A DNA stretch of 64,000 bases from contig VSJF01000002.1 in the NCBI GenBank assembly GCA_009739215.1, forward strand, positions 2,294,001 through 2,358,000. The letters are read 5' to 3'. Below, piece by piece: positions 12,268-23,760 of this stretch. The stretch comes from Floccularia luteovirens. Taxonomy: Eukaryota; Basidiomycota; Agaricomycetes; Agaricales; Squamanitaceae. Position 1 is the first letter of the stretch. Each line of letters opens with the position of its first letter. A model generated the notes under the pieces. The model made no database searches, had not been told where the DNA came from, and was given only the letters and a program-made list of their open reading frames with translations. The position numbers and the translations under genes are program-made.

Positions 12268-12731
12268 TGTCAAGAACTGACTTTGGGATTAACTCTGTGA
12301 ACTCAGAGTTAACACCTGTTGGATGTTAGACATGGCTTCAACAATGTCTGTTGCACCCTGCCAACTTCTGATGTCTAATTTACAAATGCCAAGGTAAATG
12401 TCTGAAGACTAGAGTTGTTGCAGGGAAGAGGACAGAACTCAGGAGAATAAGAATATGAGTCTTAGTTGATATTCAAACTATAGAACTGTGTATATCTCTG
12501 TAGTTTAAATACTAGTAACAATGTGTAAATATCCTCAAGGGTGGTAATGCTGGGGAGGTACATTTAAAGGGAACAAAGGAATGACAGAAATAGGAAAAGT
12601 GTTTGTTACAAATGTTATGTAATATGGAGGATATATGTCTAGGGAAACAGAGAAAAGGTAAAGAGTGATTAAAAGAAGTCTGAGATGTGGGGAAATATGT
12701 CTGAGGTTTCGGAGGTATTTGGATTCTGACA
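12268..12731 (-). mobile_element. LTR, family H (B-related)
   Basis: TGTCAAGAACTG...GGATTCTGACA, 464 bp. It is close in sequence to the H copies at 43231 and 46433 and, read on the other strand, a relative of family B. Flanks CCATA and GTATC do not match, so one edge is rearranged. Confidence 0.75.
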
Positions 12732-13050
12732 GTATCCCCCCATTAGGATTCGAGTCCTTGAGATCCATTGTATGTCCATGTTTGATAGGTCACTGTTGTG
12801 GGAAGGCTGCACAGCCTTACCTTCGGAAATCATTATTTTTCTTGCTATTAGTCACTACCCACAACTTTAGCAATCCAATTAGTGAGCGACTGATAAGCCT
12901 ACCACACATTCTCCTGATTCCATATCATATTAACTCCAATCCAGAAGCTACAGAAACCTTAGACATGTCTATTTGAATATACCACATGATTCCCCTTACT
13001 TCCTTCTTTTACCCCTCCAGCCCAGCAACTGATCAATCCCCTGCACATCC

Positions 13051-13993
13051 TGTTATGACCCTGGACTTTTTCTTACTATCTCCCTGGACTTTCCCATGTA
13101 TATTAATAACACAGAACAATTACTTAGTTTCTAGAACAATGAATTCTCTATTCATAGTAGAATTACTACCATTGTTCTCTCACTTCCTATTGTTCTCTTC
13201 ATTTCTCCATTGTTCTTTAATCCTTCCATCATATTAGTCATCATTATACTTTGAGTAGTATAAATAGGCAGAACATAAGGATCAAGTTCTTCAGCTTGAT
13301 CTTAGTGTTGACTCTTTTGTACTCCTGTTTACTTGTCCTCACAATAAACTCTATCTCATTCCCAATGAGTCTCTTAATGTCAAAGTAACAGAACTACAGA
13401 ATACCTAGCCTTGATAAACTCATTCCAAGAATGTACTCGACTGTTCTTGAGTCTTAGTCTCAGATTAGTTATCTGGAGACCCAATCTGTGGTTAATAACA
13501 GAGACACTCATCTGTTGCTGTTGAGCAGTACTCTGTGTTATACACAGTGGAGTAGAACTATCCTTACCTTAGAGCTTACTTGTTGTGCTTACAGGCTAAT
13601 ACTGACTACTACCAATGTAATTGGACAAGGAGCATAGTATGAAGTACAAGGTCCTTATATACAGTTTTACTTGTATGTGCATATTTGTAAATAGTGGTCT
13701 GTGCTAGATAGTTCCATAAGTCACATGTTCCTTGTAGAATGTTGTAGAACATCAAAGAACATGCTTAGTCATAATGCACATGACATATAAAGCATATGAT
13801 GAGTGAGTCACATGACTAGGTCATATGACATATCACGTTACATGAATCATGTGATCCTTCATGTGATAGTTGCTGTCGCAACAGTTGCACATCATAACAC
13901 ACAAAAGTCCAGTAATAGTTTCACTGAGAGGAATGATATCCTATTGACAAATATCATTGAAGTTACTACTGTGTCTATCCTGCAATGTTAACA
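13051..13993 (-). mobile_element. Solo LTR 'L' (F-like), TSD CATCC
   Basis: TGTTATGACCCTGG...CAATGTTAACA, flanked by CATCC at 13046-13050 and 13994-13998. Net length is about 573 bp once the nested E LTR is removed. Its terminus resembles the minus-strand end of family F. Confidence 0.8.
13519..13883 (-). mobile_element. Solo LTR, family E, TSD GTTGC
   Basis: TGTTGAGCAGTACTC...TGTCGCAACA, 365 bp, inside the L LTR. Flanked by GTTGC at 13514-13518 and 13884-13888. Confidence 0.85.
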
Positions 13994-14903
13994 CATCCTC
14001 TCTTAATCCCTGTACCCCATGACATCATGTGTGACTTCTTCTGACCAACCCACTCTCCACTTAACAGCCACCGAGATAACCAGACTGTGGGATCACCTTT
14101 CCTATCTTGACGATCATGCCTATCTGATCACTTGGCACTCTCAGTCCACCCCTGTGCCACCCGGTTATCTCACGTGTGACTCCAAAAATAGTGAGGTATG
14201 CTCTAGACTTCTGTGATCATGTGCAATAGTGAGCATTGTGCACTTGCTCGCTGGCCTGTTGACTATACCAAACTCTTCATAACTACTTCATTTTCTTCCT
14301 CTACCTTTTCGCTTATTAGAGATTGGACTCTTCCATACCCTTTGAACTATTTCTCCATTTATCTCATTTTTCACACTGTCTTACAAACAGTAAAATTAAA
14401 AATACTTCACTAGCTACTCAAAAATGTTCTCTCTCTGTAGGAAGAACAAAAACTTGTACAGTAGTTAGAAAAATTTAGTTTCCCTTTCCTCTCTCCTCAG
14501 AGAATATTCAGAAGCAGAGAAAACCAGCTTACCCTAAGTTTCTTCGCTCTTCCAACTGATTTTACTACTTTTGCCCACTATAAGTTGTCTAACTTGTCAA
14601 ATATCATCCTTTGCACTCTTCAGTTGGCATATTTGGACCCTTTAGTGTAAAAACTTCGCTCATCCAAGTGAGAACCTCACTGTTGCTTCATTCTCCCTTC
14701 GCTTTGCTTGGATGTCTCTCACCTTCACTTATTCTCTTGACCTTGTTCTGTGTTTGCTCTCTTTATTTGCTCTCGAACATTGCATTTATCTGTAACCTCA
14801 TACAACCTTCTTCTTACTGATCTCTAGAAAACATTTTAGATACATAGATGGAAGTGCTGTATCCCATAGGTTTCTGAACCTACTCACACTTAACCTCTCT
14901 TCA

Positions 14904-15245
14904 ACTAGAGCCCACTGTGAGGGGCTTCTAATACTGTCTTCCAGAGAACTCAGATTTACCTTAGATTGCTCCCTGTTAGAAGAGCTTCATCTCGCTGTCA
15001 ACCAACCCATCGATAATCCCCTAGAGTAAATCTCATCCTCTGACAGTCTTTCCCAACTACTTAATTCCTTGTCATGCTCAGTTTTTAGATCTGTCTTCCA
15101 AATCAGAATCATTTTACTCCTTCGGTTGTACCTGGAGGTTTTCCATCCCCAATCCTATCATTCTCTAATTCTCCTCTTTACTCCTCTATCCAAAGATCTG
15201 CCCCTCCTTTAGCCTCTTGAACCCAAGAATATTTCTATATAGTTT
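14904..15245 (+). other. Gypsy-1 untranslated leader
   Basis: Sequence between the presumed 5' LTR and gag, starting ACTAGAGCCCACTGTGAGGG. A primer-binding site should lie here, but I cannot assign its tRNA by eye. No coding signal. Confidence 0.4.
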
Positions 15246-16740
15246 TTGCCCTCTCCAATATCAATTTCACTCCCTGCTTCACCTCTCATCATACCAACCA
15301 TGCCACCACAAATTATCATGTCCTCTAGGACTGACAAGACTGCTCCCAAGTTCGATGGGAACCCTCACTCTCTTAAGAGATTTTTCGAGAATATAGAGCA
15401 ACTTGCAGACCTAGCAGAGATTACAAATAGGCAGCGAATCAAGTATACACTACAGTATGTATCACTTGAGGACAATGAATTATGAAAATCATTCGAGGAA
15501 GCTCAAGGAGATGACTGGGAATCATTCAAAGCTGCAGTCATCCTATCTCTACCCAGGTGCAGAAGCAGAACGAAAGTATTCTATCAATGATCTAGAGTGT
15601 ATATCTGAGGTTAACACTTCTATTAAAACTCTCTCTCATGACCAGCTTGGAGATTACCATCACAGATTTTGCCAAGTCTCTAACTTTCTTCACACAAAGA
15701 AAAGGTTAACTGATAGAGAAATATCATTTATATTTATATGGGGATTCAATATCAAGTTTTGTGAAGGTATCTGTAACCAGTTGTGTCCTTCAGAAACCTA
15801 CACATCACCCCAATGACCCCTATACCCTTGCAGCTATTCTCGGAGCAGCAGACTGTAAGGGGAACCCCAAGTTCAACCTTTCGAAACCCTTCGAAACCCA
15901 CTCAGCAATACCTCGACACCACTTCCTACCCTCAATACAACTTCAACATGCTTACTATCAAGGAGTTATATATTTAGATATAGTTACTAAGATTGCCACC
16001 CATCTAAGATGGTAACCCTCCTTTGATACCTCTTCTATTTTTATCCACATATATAGCAACACCCCTAGACAGAAATCCTTAGACTTTTCTCTTCAGATTT
16101 CCTGTCCAGGTGAGTAGATAGAATATGTATACTTTACAATATAATAACTTCGGATTTCCTGTCCAGTTCGACGTGCTTCCTGTTTTGCAGCCTGTTGCAA
16201 CACTTCGAAACACGCACCGTGCGAGCTGCCCAGTTGCCCTTACACAGACCATCTTCTTGCAGGATCGGTAAGCCATCTGGAGTCTTTTTCCATTTTCAAT
16301 CCTACTCTAGATCTGGTTACTGAGACCATAGTCAAATGCGAAGTTGCAGATCTCCATGAAAGCTCAAAGTACTAGACTGATCTTATAACATTGATGCAGA
16401 CCTTCAACCAAACGATGTTGACTCTCAACCAGACTATCCTCACTAATCAATCTCATCCTCCTGTCATTCAGAATTCTTCTCTCCCTACCAGCAATGCCTC
16501 ACATTTGCAATTTTTGCTCTGATCCCAACCACTTCATCACTACATGCCTCAAAGCAAACAAATATATAACTTCAGGCAAGATTATGAGAAATAGCTTGAA
16601 TCATTTGGTTCTTCCCAATGGTAACTATATCCCTTCACACCATTCCTGGTTGCAATATGCAGGAGCAGGTTTGACAATTGGTTTGCATCGAACTCTTCAC
16701 AGACATCAGTTTCCACTAATATGCTAGAAATTCAATCCAG
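15246..16740 (+). pseudogene. Gypsy-1 gag remnant with CCHC zinc knuckle
   Basis: Broken reading frames give TAPKFDGNPHSLKRFFENIE and DDWESFKAAVI, the retrotransposon gag type common in Agaricomycetes. An in-frame TGA sits near 15482. The frame is then split by a solo LTR (15854-16244). Gag resumes to a zinc knuckle at about 16497-16545 (CNFCSDPNHFITTC, spacing C-x2-C-x4-H-x4-C), still intact. Stops are scattered between. Gag would form the capsid and package the element RNA. This copy is dead. Confidence 0.75.
15854..16244 (+). mobile_element. Solo LTR, family A, TSD CAGAC
   Basis: TGTAAGGGGAACC...GTTGCCCTTACA, 391 bp, with short inverted termini (TGTAAGG/CCTTACA). Flanked by CAGAC at 15849-15853 and 16245-16249. 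It interrupts the gag frame. Confidence 0.93.
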
Positions 16741-17249
16741 TCGAGTCTAGTGACACTTCTGATGGCAAATATAAGTGGATGCTCATAGGAGACATCAAGA
16801 ACATCTCTGGAGCAAGCATTGAAGAAGATGAAGAATCCCTTCTTAATGTCATAGCAGCTGCTTAGGAAGAAGCTTGACAAGTGAGCTAGTAAAAGAATCA
16901 CTACAGCAAAACCAGCCTCAAAACAGCAAAAACCCATTGTGCTTGTCAATCCCCCTTCTGGCAGACCACCCATTGAAACCCTTAGTAAACCCTTCTGTTA
17001 ATCCTCCACCAAAACCTCTCATTTCAGTGAATTTGACACCTCCGGCACAGATCCAAACCTCTTCTGCCAAAGCCTCTCAATAGTTCTAAGCCACTCCAAC
17101 CCCAATTTAAGTATACTTCACCACTTGAGGATGCACAGATCACTACAGAGGTTCTTGAATGTTCACTTAACACATACATCATTATTTCACAACATGAACT
17201 TCTTGCTCTCACTCCAGAGATATGGAAATAGTACAAGGACCTCACTACA

Positions 17250-17823
17250 ATGAAGAGGGTTCCAGCGGTTCCAAATACCAACACTAACTCTTATGAGGAG
17301 TTGCTCACACAGTTACAGATGGCTGGCAGCAATGTTGAGACTCTGCAGGTTGCCTCTATGGGAGGGGCCCTGTCTCTCAACTGTGAAGACCTCATTGTTT
17401 CTTCACAAATCAAGAATCTCCAAAGTATTAACCCTGTTATCGAGGACTCTCTTATCCTGCAAGGACTATTCTCGAACTCTGGGTCACAGATAATTGCTAT
17501 GTGTCATGACTTGTGGGAGCAACTTGGTGTTCCCATCCGTTTTGACTATGTCATGATGATGGAGGCTGCAAATAAAATGAAGAATTCTACTCTAGGTCTC
17601 CTGTGAAATCTTAAACTTTCTATAGGACAATATGGATTTATATTTACAGGTACAGGTTGTCGAGGATGCTCCCTATGAACTGCTCCTTGAAAGGCCATTT
17701 TATACTCTTACCCAAGCGACTACAAAGGACTTTGTGAATGGTGACCAATACATCATCCTTACAGATCCTAACACCAGCCTAGTGGTAACTATTTCTACCA
17801 AATCTTGTGCTAATTGTAACTAG
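17250..17823 (+). pseudogene. Gypsy-1 retropepsin (protease) remnant
   Basis: The frame includes LQSINPVIEDS, LFSNSGSQIIAM, DLWEQLGVPIR, MMEAANKMKNSTLGLL, then after a frameshift the beta-strand block YLQVQVVEDAPYELLLERPF and TKDFVNGDQYIILTDP. This order is that of aspartic proteases of fungal gypsy elements. The expected D-S/T-G or D-N-G active-site triplet reads N-S-G, so the catalytic Asp appears lost (GAC/GAT to AAC is a G-to-A change). Together with the frameshift near 17610 this makes an inactive copy. Confidence 0.7.
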
Positions 17824-18279
17824 AGTAGCCTTTGCCACACATTTTCTTAGGCATCGATGATTTGAACAATATTTGAGGAGATACTAATACACCTCCACTT
17901 CCTCTTCCACATCTGTTACCTACTTCATCACATTCCCAACGTCTCTTGCTTTCTCTCAATTCTGTGTCGACTCCTCCTATCCCCACCAAACTTCTTGACT
18001 CCCCATTATTTAACATTGTAGAATCTATTGAAATCCAACTTGACATTCTCCCCATACTCTCCCCAGAAACCTTCACCCATCTATAAACCTGTCACTTCCT
18101 ACTTATTCTTGCCCATCCTGTCATCCTTCACTTACAAAAAAGTCACTAATTGTACCAAGCCTATCGCTACTACCCTTCCTGAACACTTTTGTATCATCTG
18201 TCGAATCCCTTCCAATCCTCTTGTTGGCATGCCTATCCTTCCTTACTATCCTCCTGACTTCTCTCCAGGTGAACATTAC

Positions 18280-19165
18280 ACTGAGGAACATCGCATTGCA
18301 TTTAACATTAATCCTGATAGCTTTCTTTGGCCTGAAGAAGAAAAACTTGCTAACTGGCTTGTAAAGGCCCAAGAGAAAGGTTTCGCTTAGGACCGAGATT
18401 GAGAAAGACAAGTTCTCCACTGTGTATTTTGATCCCATTATTATTCCCCACTATTGAACACATTCCCTGGGTCCTTCAAAACATACCTATTCCCCCAGAG
18501 ATCTTTGATAACATAGTCACTATCATTAAGGATAAAATTGCAGCTGATGTATATAAACCTTCCAATTCTTCCTATCACTCTCGCTGGTTTTGTGTTAAGA
18601 AAAAGGACTGGGAAGACTCTCCGCATTATCCATGATCTTCAGCCCCTTAACGCTGTTGCTATTAAGGAATAGTGCTCTTTCTTCCATGGTTGAGCTCAAT
18701 GTAGAATCCTTTAGGAGAATGTGAATGCTATGGTATGTTTGATTTATTTGTAGGTTTTGACCAGAGAGAGCTAGCTACCATTTCCCAGGATCTCACCATA
18801 TTCCAAATCCCTCTCGGCACCTTTCGACTCACTTCCATTCCTATGGGCTATACCAATTCTATGCAGATCCTAGCATAGCAATCTCACCTTCCTCCTAAAA
18901 GATGAAATTCCAGATGTTGCAGTCCCCTTTGTTGACAATATACTTATTAAAGGTTCTCATACTCACTATGAACTATCAAACAGCTCCTACAAAACCATCC
19001 CCCAGAACCAAGGTATTTAGTGATTTGTCTGGGAATATCTTTAGAACATCAACTGGGATCCATCCAGTGTATTAAACATGCTGGAGGAACATTCTCTGGC
19101 AAAAAGTCCTATATCTGCATCCCCTCAACTATCATCATCGGCCACCATTGTATATATGACAATCT
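18280..19165 (+). pseudogene. Gypsy-1 reverse transcriptase remnant
   Basis: Recognisable blocks in shifting frames: PEEEKLANWLVKAQEKGFA, IEHIPWVLQNIPIPPEI, DVYKPSNSSYHSRWFCVKK (RT finger), LTSIPMGYTNSMQI, then the active-site loop VPFVDNILIKG at about 18925-18955, where the family has VDD. The second Asp is Asn here. It ends with IKHAGGTFSGKKSYIC (connection region). At about 19165-19200 the sequence jumps directly to the end of integrase, so RNase H and most of integrase are deleted. Confidence 0.75.
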
Positions 19166-19199
19166 CAGGTCACCCCCTCTGTCTTCTAGGCCAAGCACA

Positions 19200-19635
19200 T
19201 TACCATCCAAAAATCTACTGGTTACTCTCCCTATTATATCGCACATAGGCACCAAGCCACTTCTGCTGTTTGACATAGCTGAAGCCACTTACCTCTCCCC
19301 TCCTATTTTGTCCCCTCTCTCCACTGCAGACCTTTTAGCACAATGAGCAATTGAACTTCAGAAACGACCTGAAGACTTAGCAAAGGTTGCTGAGCAAGTT
19401 CTTCATGCAAGATATGATTCAGTCCAGCAATTCAAGAAGTCATTTTCCAACTCCATTAGAGATTTCAACTTCTCTTCTGGGGCTCTGGTTTTGGTAAGAA
19501 ATTCATGTACTGAAATGGAACTTAACAGAAAAACAAAGTCTCATTATCTCAGCCCTATAGTCATGTTGTGATACACTGATGACAGTTCTTATATTCTTGG
19601 AGAGCTTGATGGCTCCATCTCTAGGCTACAGTTTT
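19200..19635 (+). pseudogene. Gypsy-1 integrase C-terminal remnant
   Basis: Blocks AEATYLSPP, IELQKRPEDLAKVAEQVLHA, FSSGALVLVRNS and SYILGELDGSISRLQF match the C-terminal part of gypsy integrases of this clade. A solo A LTR enters at 19636. The last codons resume at 21972 and fade by about 22110. Confidence 0.7.
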
Positions 19636-19772
19636 TGTAAGGGGAACCCCAAGTTCAACCTTTCAAACCCTTCGAAACCACTTAGCAATACCTTCGACTA
19701 CCACTTCCCACTACCCTCAATATGCTTACTATCAGGGAGTTATATATTTAGATACAGTTACTAAGGTTGCCA

Positions 19773-19950
19773 TGTAGGACGTGACATGTGTCACATGTCA
19801 CGGTCACATTAAGTCGTAGCAAACAGTAACTTCATGTATACATAACAAAAAAAATACATATAACTATAACATCTAACATATGTTCCTATAATCATATAAT
19901 CAACTATCTCTCTGTACTCTCCTCCTATTCCATAGTCTACCCCTGCTATA
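19773..19950 (+). mobile_element. Short element I, TSD TGCCA
   Basis: 178 bp from TGTAGGACGTGACATG to CCCCTGCTATA. Flanked by TGCCA at 19768-19772 and 19951-19955. Near its left end a near-palindrome (GTGACATGTG / TCACATGTCAC) stands out. A longer relative lies at 37150. Confidence 0.8.
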
Positions 19951-20179
19951 TGCCACCCATCTAAGATAGTAACCTTCCTTCGATACCTCTTCTATTTTTA
20001 TCCACATATATAGCAACACCCCTGGATAGAAATCCTTAGACTTTTCTCTTCGGATTTCCTGTCCAGGTGAGTAGATAGAATATGTATACTTTACAATATA
20101 ATAACTTCGGATTTCCTGTCCAGTTTGATGCACTTTCTGTTTCACAGCCTGTTGCGACACTTTGAAACATACACTGCAC

Positions 20180-21945
20180 TGAAGAGAGGTTAAGTGCGAG
20201 TAGGTTCAGAAACCTATGGGACACAGCACTTCTGTCTATGTATCTAAAATGTCTTCTAGAGATCGGTAAGAAGGAGGTTGTAAGAGGTTACAGATAAATG
20301 CAATGTCGAGAGCAGATAAAGAGAGCAAACACAGGACAAGGTCGAGAGAATAAGCAAATGCGAGAGACGTCCAAGTGAAGCGAGGGAGAATGAAGTGACA
20401 GCGAGGTCCTCACTTGGACAAGCGAGTTTTTTACTACTAAAGAGTCCAAATATGCCAACAGAAGAGTGTGAAGGACAATATTTGACAAGTTAGACAACTT
20501 ATAGTGGGCGGAAGTGGTGAAATCAGTTGGGAGAGCGAAGAAACTTAGTGTTACCATTTGGGGTTTAAGCGTCATCGTTTACTGGTCTTGTTGTAGGTAT
20601 GTCTGGGTTAGGGAACAGTTGGGTTTTTGCTAGTCAGATTTCCCTAGCGCGATGGTAGGTTACGCTACCACATAGGTTATAAACCATCTGTCAGGGTCTC
20701 TCTGAGGTCAGTTACAGAGGTAGGGACAGCCAGGCATTTTAGGCTATACGGTGTCATCTGTGCCATTATTTACAATGATCTTGCCATCCTAGACAAGGGA
20801 GGGAGAGTCACTTAGTTGTCACTGAGGTAACAGAATAATCACTCATGTTAAGAGGTATTCGAAACTAAGATCAAGCTAAGGCTTGACTGTAGTTTCACGC
20901 TATTTAAATACAAGTATGTTACTTCTAATAATAGCTAAACGCATGTCTGCTCAGTAAGCTACGAGTCAGCACGGAGTCATACAGAAGTATCTACAAGTCA
21001 TTTAGAAGCAGACACAAGTTACTATGAGTTAATAGAAGCAGAATGCAAGTCAAATACAAAATGTGTATGGGAAACAAGTAAACAAGGCAGGAACGCGTTG
21101 CGCACGCGTTCTAAAGTCCAGGAAGATAGCGCGTATCTGGATAAGGTCATAATACTTAGGGTGAGCTGGTTTTCTCTGCTTCTGAATATTCTCTGAGGAG
21201 AGGGGAAAGGGAAAAAAACTAAAATTTTCCCTAACTACTGTACAAGTTTTTGTTCTTCCTACAGAGAGAGAACATTTGCGAGTAGCTAGCGAAGTATTTT
21301 TAATTTTACTGTTTGTAAGACGGTGTGAAAAACGAGATAAACGGAGAAATAGTTCAAAGGGTATGGGAGAATCTGATCTTTAATAAGCAAAAGGGTAGGG
21401 AAGAAAATGAAGTAGTTATGAAGAGTTCGGTATAGTCAACAGGCTAGTGAGCGAGTGCACAATGCTCGTGTTGCATATGATCATGGAAGTCTTGGGCATA
21501 CCTCGCTATTTTTGGAGTCGCACATGAGATAACCGGATGGCACAAGGGTGGACAAGGGTGCTGAGTGATCAGATAGCATGATCATCAAGATAGGAAGAGT
21601 GATCCCATGGTCTGGTTATCTCAGTGGCCATTAAGTGGAGAGTTGGTCAGGAGAAGTCGCACGTGATGTCATGGGGTATGGAGATTAAGAGAGGATGTGC
21701 AGGGGATCGATCAGTCGCTAGGCTGGAGGGGTAAAAGAAGGAAGTAAGGGGAATTGCATGGTATATTCAAATAGACATGTCTGAGGTTTCTGTAGCTTCT
21801 GGATTGGTGTTAATATGACATGGAATCAGGAGAATATGTGGTAGGCTTATTGGTCACTCGCTAATTGGATTGCTAAAGTTGTGGGTGGCAACCAATAGTG
21901 AGAAATGGTGATTTCCGAGGCTGAGGCTATGCAGGCCTTCCCACA
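20180..21945 (-). mobile_element. Solo LTR, family D, least-decayed copy
   Basis: TGAAGAGAGGTTAAGTGCG...GGCCTTCCCACA. Net length about 1,155 bp without its nested F LTR. It keeps many CpG sites lost in other D copies. Flanks are GCAC and GCGT, consistent with a GCGC duplication that lost CpGs. Confidence 0.85.
20549..21154 (+). mobile_element. Solo LTR, family F, TSD CTTAG
   Basis: TGTTACCATTTGGGG...AAGGTCATAATA, 606 bp, CpG-rich. Flanked by CTTAG at 20544-20548 and 21155-21159, inside the D LTR. Confidence 0.93.
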
Positions 21946-22110
21946 GCGTGAACTGTCCAGTTGCTCTTATAGTTTTGCCACTTTTTGTTTAATTCCTTAT
22001 CATCCTCACTCACCATGTTCTATTCCTATTACTAGACTCATGGAGACAACTAGGCAAGGAGCTTGACATGATGACTGCACAATGAGGACAATGATAATCC
22101 TAGGGAGTTT

Positions 22111-22640
22111 CCTCCTCCAGATGAGTAACATCTCGCAGTAAAACTGCCTACTCTGACACAAGCTACCTTATCTCTTGCTCAGAGTTCCTTATATCCCTTT
22201 CCTTTCACCTTTTGCTCTTCTCTTCAATTTGGATGGCATATTAATTGTGCTTTTCTCTTTATTTCTTCTTCTGCTTATCACACCCTTTAGTTCCTTTCTC
22301 TGCTCTTTGTCCTTTCCATTTCTCCTTCTGTTATTCGCTGTTCCTATGTTCCCCCCTTCAACTTTTCATTTCCTTCACTTCATTTTCTATTTACTCTTCA
22401 GCCCATTTCACCTGTTTTCTCTCCCTTTCTCGATCTTCTCTGGTATTCCCTTTACTTCCTGTCCATCACTCTCCCTGTATGCCTTAAATGCTCCTTTCGC
22501 TTGCTCTTCTTGTCTCTCTTGTCCTCTGTCTCTCACTCCCCATATACCTATTTTGTCTGATCTCTCTCCCTGCCTGTATCTCCTTTTTCTTGTTGCTCAC
22601 TACTTGTTTGCCTTACTTCCTGTCTCTCACTCCTCATATA
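22111..22640. other. Pyrimidine-rich stretch after Gypsy-1
   Basis: About 500 bases of C/T-rich DNA (repeated CTTTCTC, CTCTCCC). A 197-codon open frame here is only a by-product of composition. It may be the polypyrimidine/3' untranslated part of Gypsy-1. Confidence 0.45.
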
Positions 22641-22645
22641 CCCTT

Positions 22646-23541
22646 TGTTATAACCTTATCTGGATACACGCTATCTCCCTGGACTTTAGAATGTGTGCAC
22701 AATGTGTTCTCACCTCGTTTACTACTTCTTTGTATATGACTCACATTTGTGCTTCTCCTAACTCGTAGTAACTTGTACAAGCTTCTAAATGACTAGTAGA
22801 TACTTCTGTATGACTCTGTGCTGACTTGTAGCTTACTGAGCAAGCACGCAATAGTTTATTATTAGAAGTAGCATACTTGTCTTTAAGTAGTGTGAAACTA
22901 CAGACAAGCCTCAGCTTGATCTTAGTTTTGAGTACTCACAATATACTTGCTTATTACTCTGTTACCTCTGGTTAATCTCCCTCCTCTGTCTAGGATGGCA
23001 GGACAAGTTGTAATAACAGCACAGACAACACCATATGTTGAGCAGCCATGTGTGCGTGACACAGTGGAGAGACTCAAGCCTTACCTTGTACTTACTTAGA
23101 TCACACCTTAGGGTTAGTGTTACTACTACAACCTAGTGAATAGGACAAGGGATCTATTCTGCATAAGAGTGTCCTTATATACAGTTCTAGCTGTATGTAC
23201 ATATTTGTGTAAGGGTCCATGCATGATGCATAGGGCATAGGGCATGGGGCATATGTGAGTGTAGTCATGTGACTTATCACCTGACTCATCACCTGACAAA
23301 TTATGTAATCCATCATGTGATCATGCTGTCGCAACACTGTACACACTGAAAGGCCTGTGTGTTCTTCCTCTGAAATTGACCTCAGAGAGACCCTGACAAG
23401 TGGTTTGTAACTCATGTAGTGGAGTAATCCCACTATTGCGCTAGGGAAATCTGACTGGCAAAACCATCAACTGTTCTCTTATTCGGACAGCCAAACAACG
23501 AGACAGTAAACGACAGGTGTATAAAACCCCTAATAGTAACA
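22646..23541 (-). mobile_element. Solo LTR, family F, TSD CCCTT
   Basis: TGTTATAACCTTATCTGG...TAATAGTAACA. Flanked by CCCTT at 22641-22645 and 23542-23546. Contains a nested C LTR. Confidence 0.9.
23036..23336 (-). mobile_element. Solo LTR, family C (short form)
   Basis: TGTTGAGCAGCC...TGTCGCAACA, 301 bp, nested in the F LTR. Flanks CCATA (23031-23035) and CTGTA (23337-23341) are the two deamination products of one CCGTA duplication. The intact site in the F copy at 25988 reads CCGTA. Confidence 0.88.
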
Positions 23542-23546
23542 CCCTT

Positions 23547-23760
23547 TGTCACTCCCCAAATAACAAGAACATTTTAAATTTCTTATAAGTGAGCGTTTCT
23601 TTGCTCGCCTGCAATTTCTTAGTACAAATTTTAAGGGAGTGCCAAATGGCACTCTCCACAAGATATATCAAATGGGAGACTTCACCTCACTAGTTCCCCT
23701 GCAGTCCTGACTCCTGCCTATATACAAATTCTCCACTACTGGGCCTCATCCCACATCAGC
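23547..23760. other. Unassigned repeat-island DNA
   Basis: About 210 bases with no match to the LTR families here and no coding signal. Confidence 0.4.

Larger units (their letters stand above)
12797..14903 (+). mobile_element. D-family LTR (net about 1,155 bp), probable 5' LTR of Gypsy-1
   Basis: It starts TGTGGGAAGGCTGCACAG and ends TAACCTCTCTTCA. It is enlarged by a nested L LTR. Unlike the solo D copies it has no matching 4-bp flank (CTGT versus ACTA). It lies 340 bases upstream of a gag reading frame in the same direction, as a 5' LTR would. Confidence 0.75.
19636..21971 (+). mobile_element. Solo LTR, family A, carrying three nested insertions; TSD GTTTT
   Basis: TGTAAGGGGAACC...TTGCTCTTATA. 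Flanked by GTTTT at 19631-19635 and 21972-21976. Without the I and D insertions it is about 383 bp, matching the other A copies. Confidence 0.9.

Noticed and set aside
22175..22768. A 197-codon plus-strand open frame
   Set aside because: Built from C/T-rich low-complexity DNA; the translation is Leu/Phe/Ser/Pro filler with no domain, and a second overlapping frame is open for the same reason.
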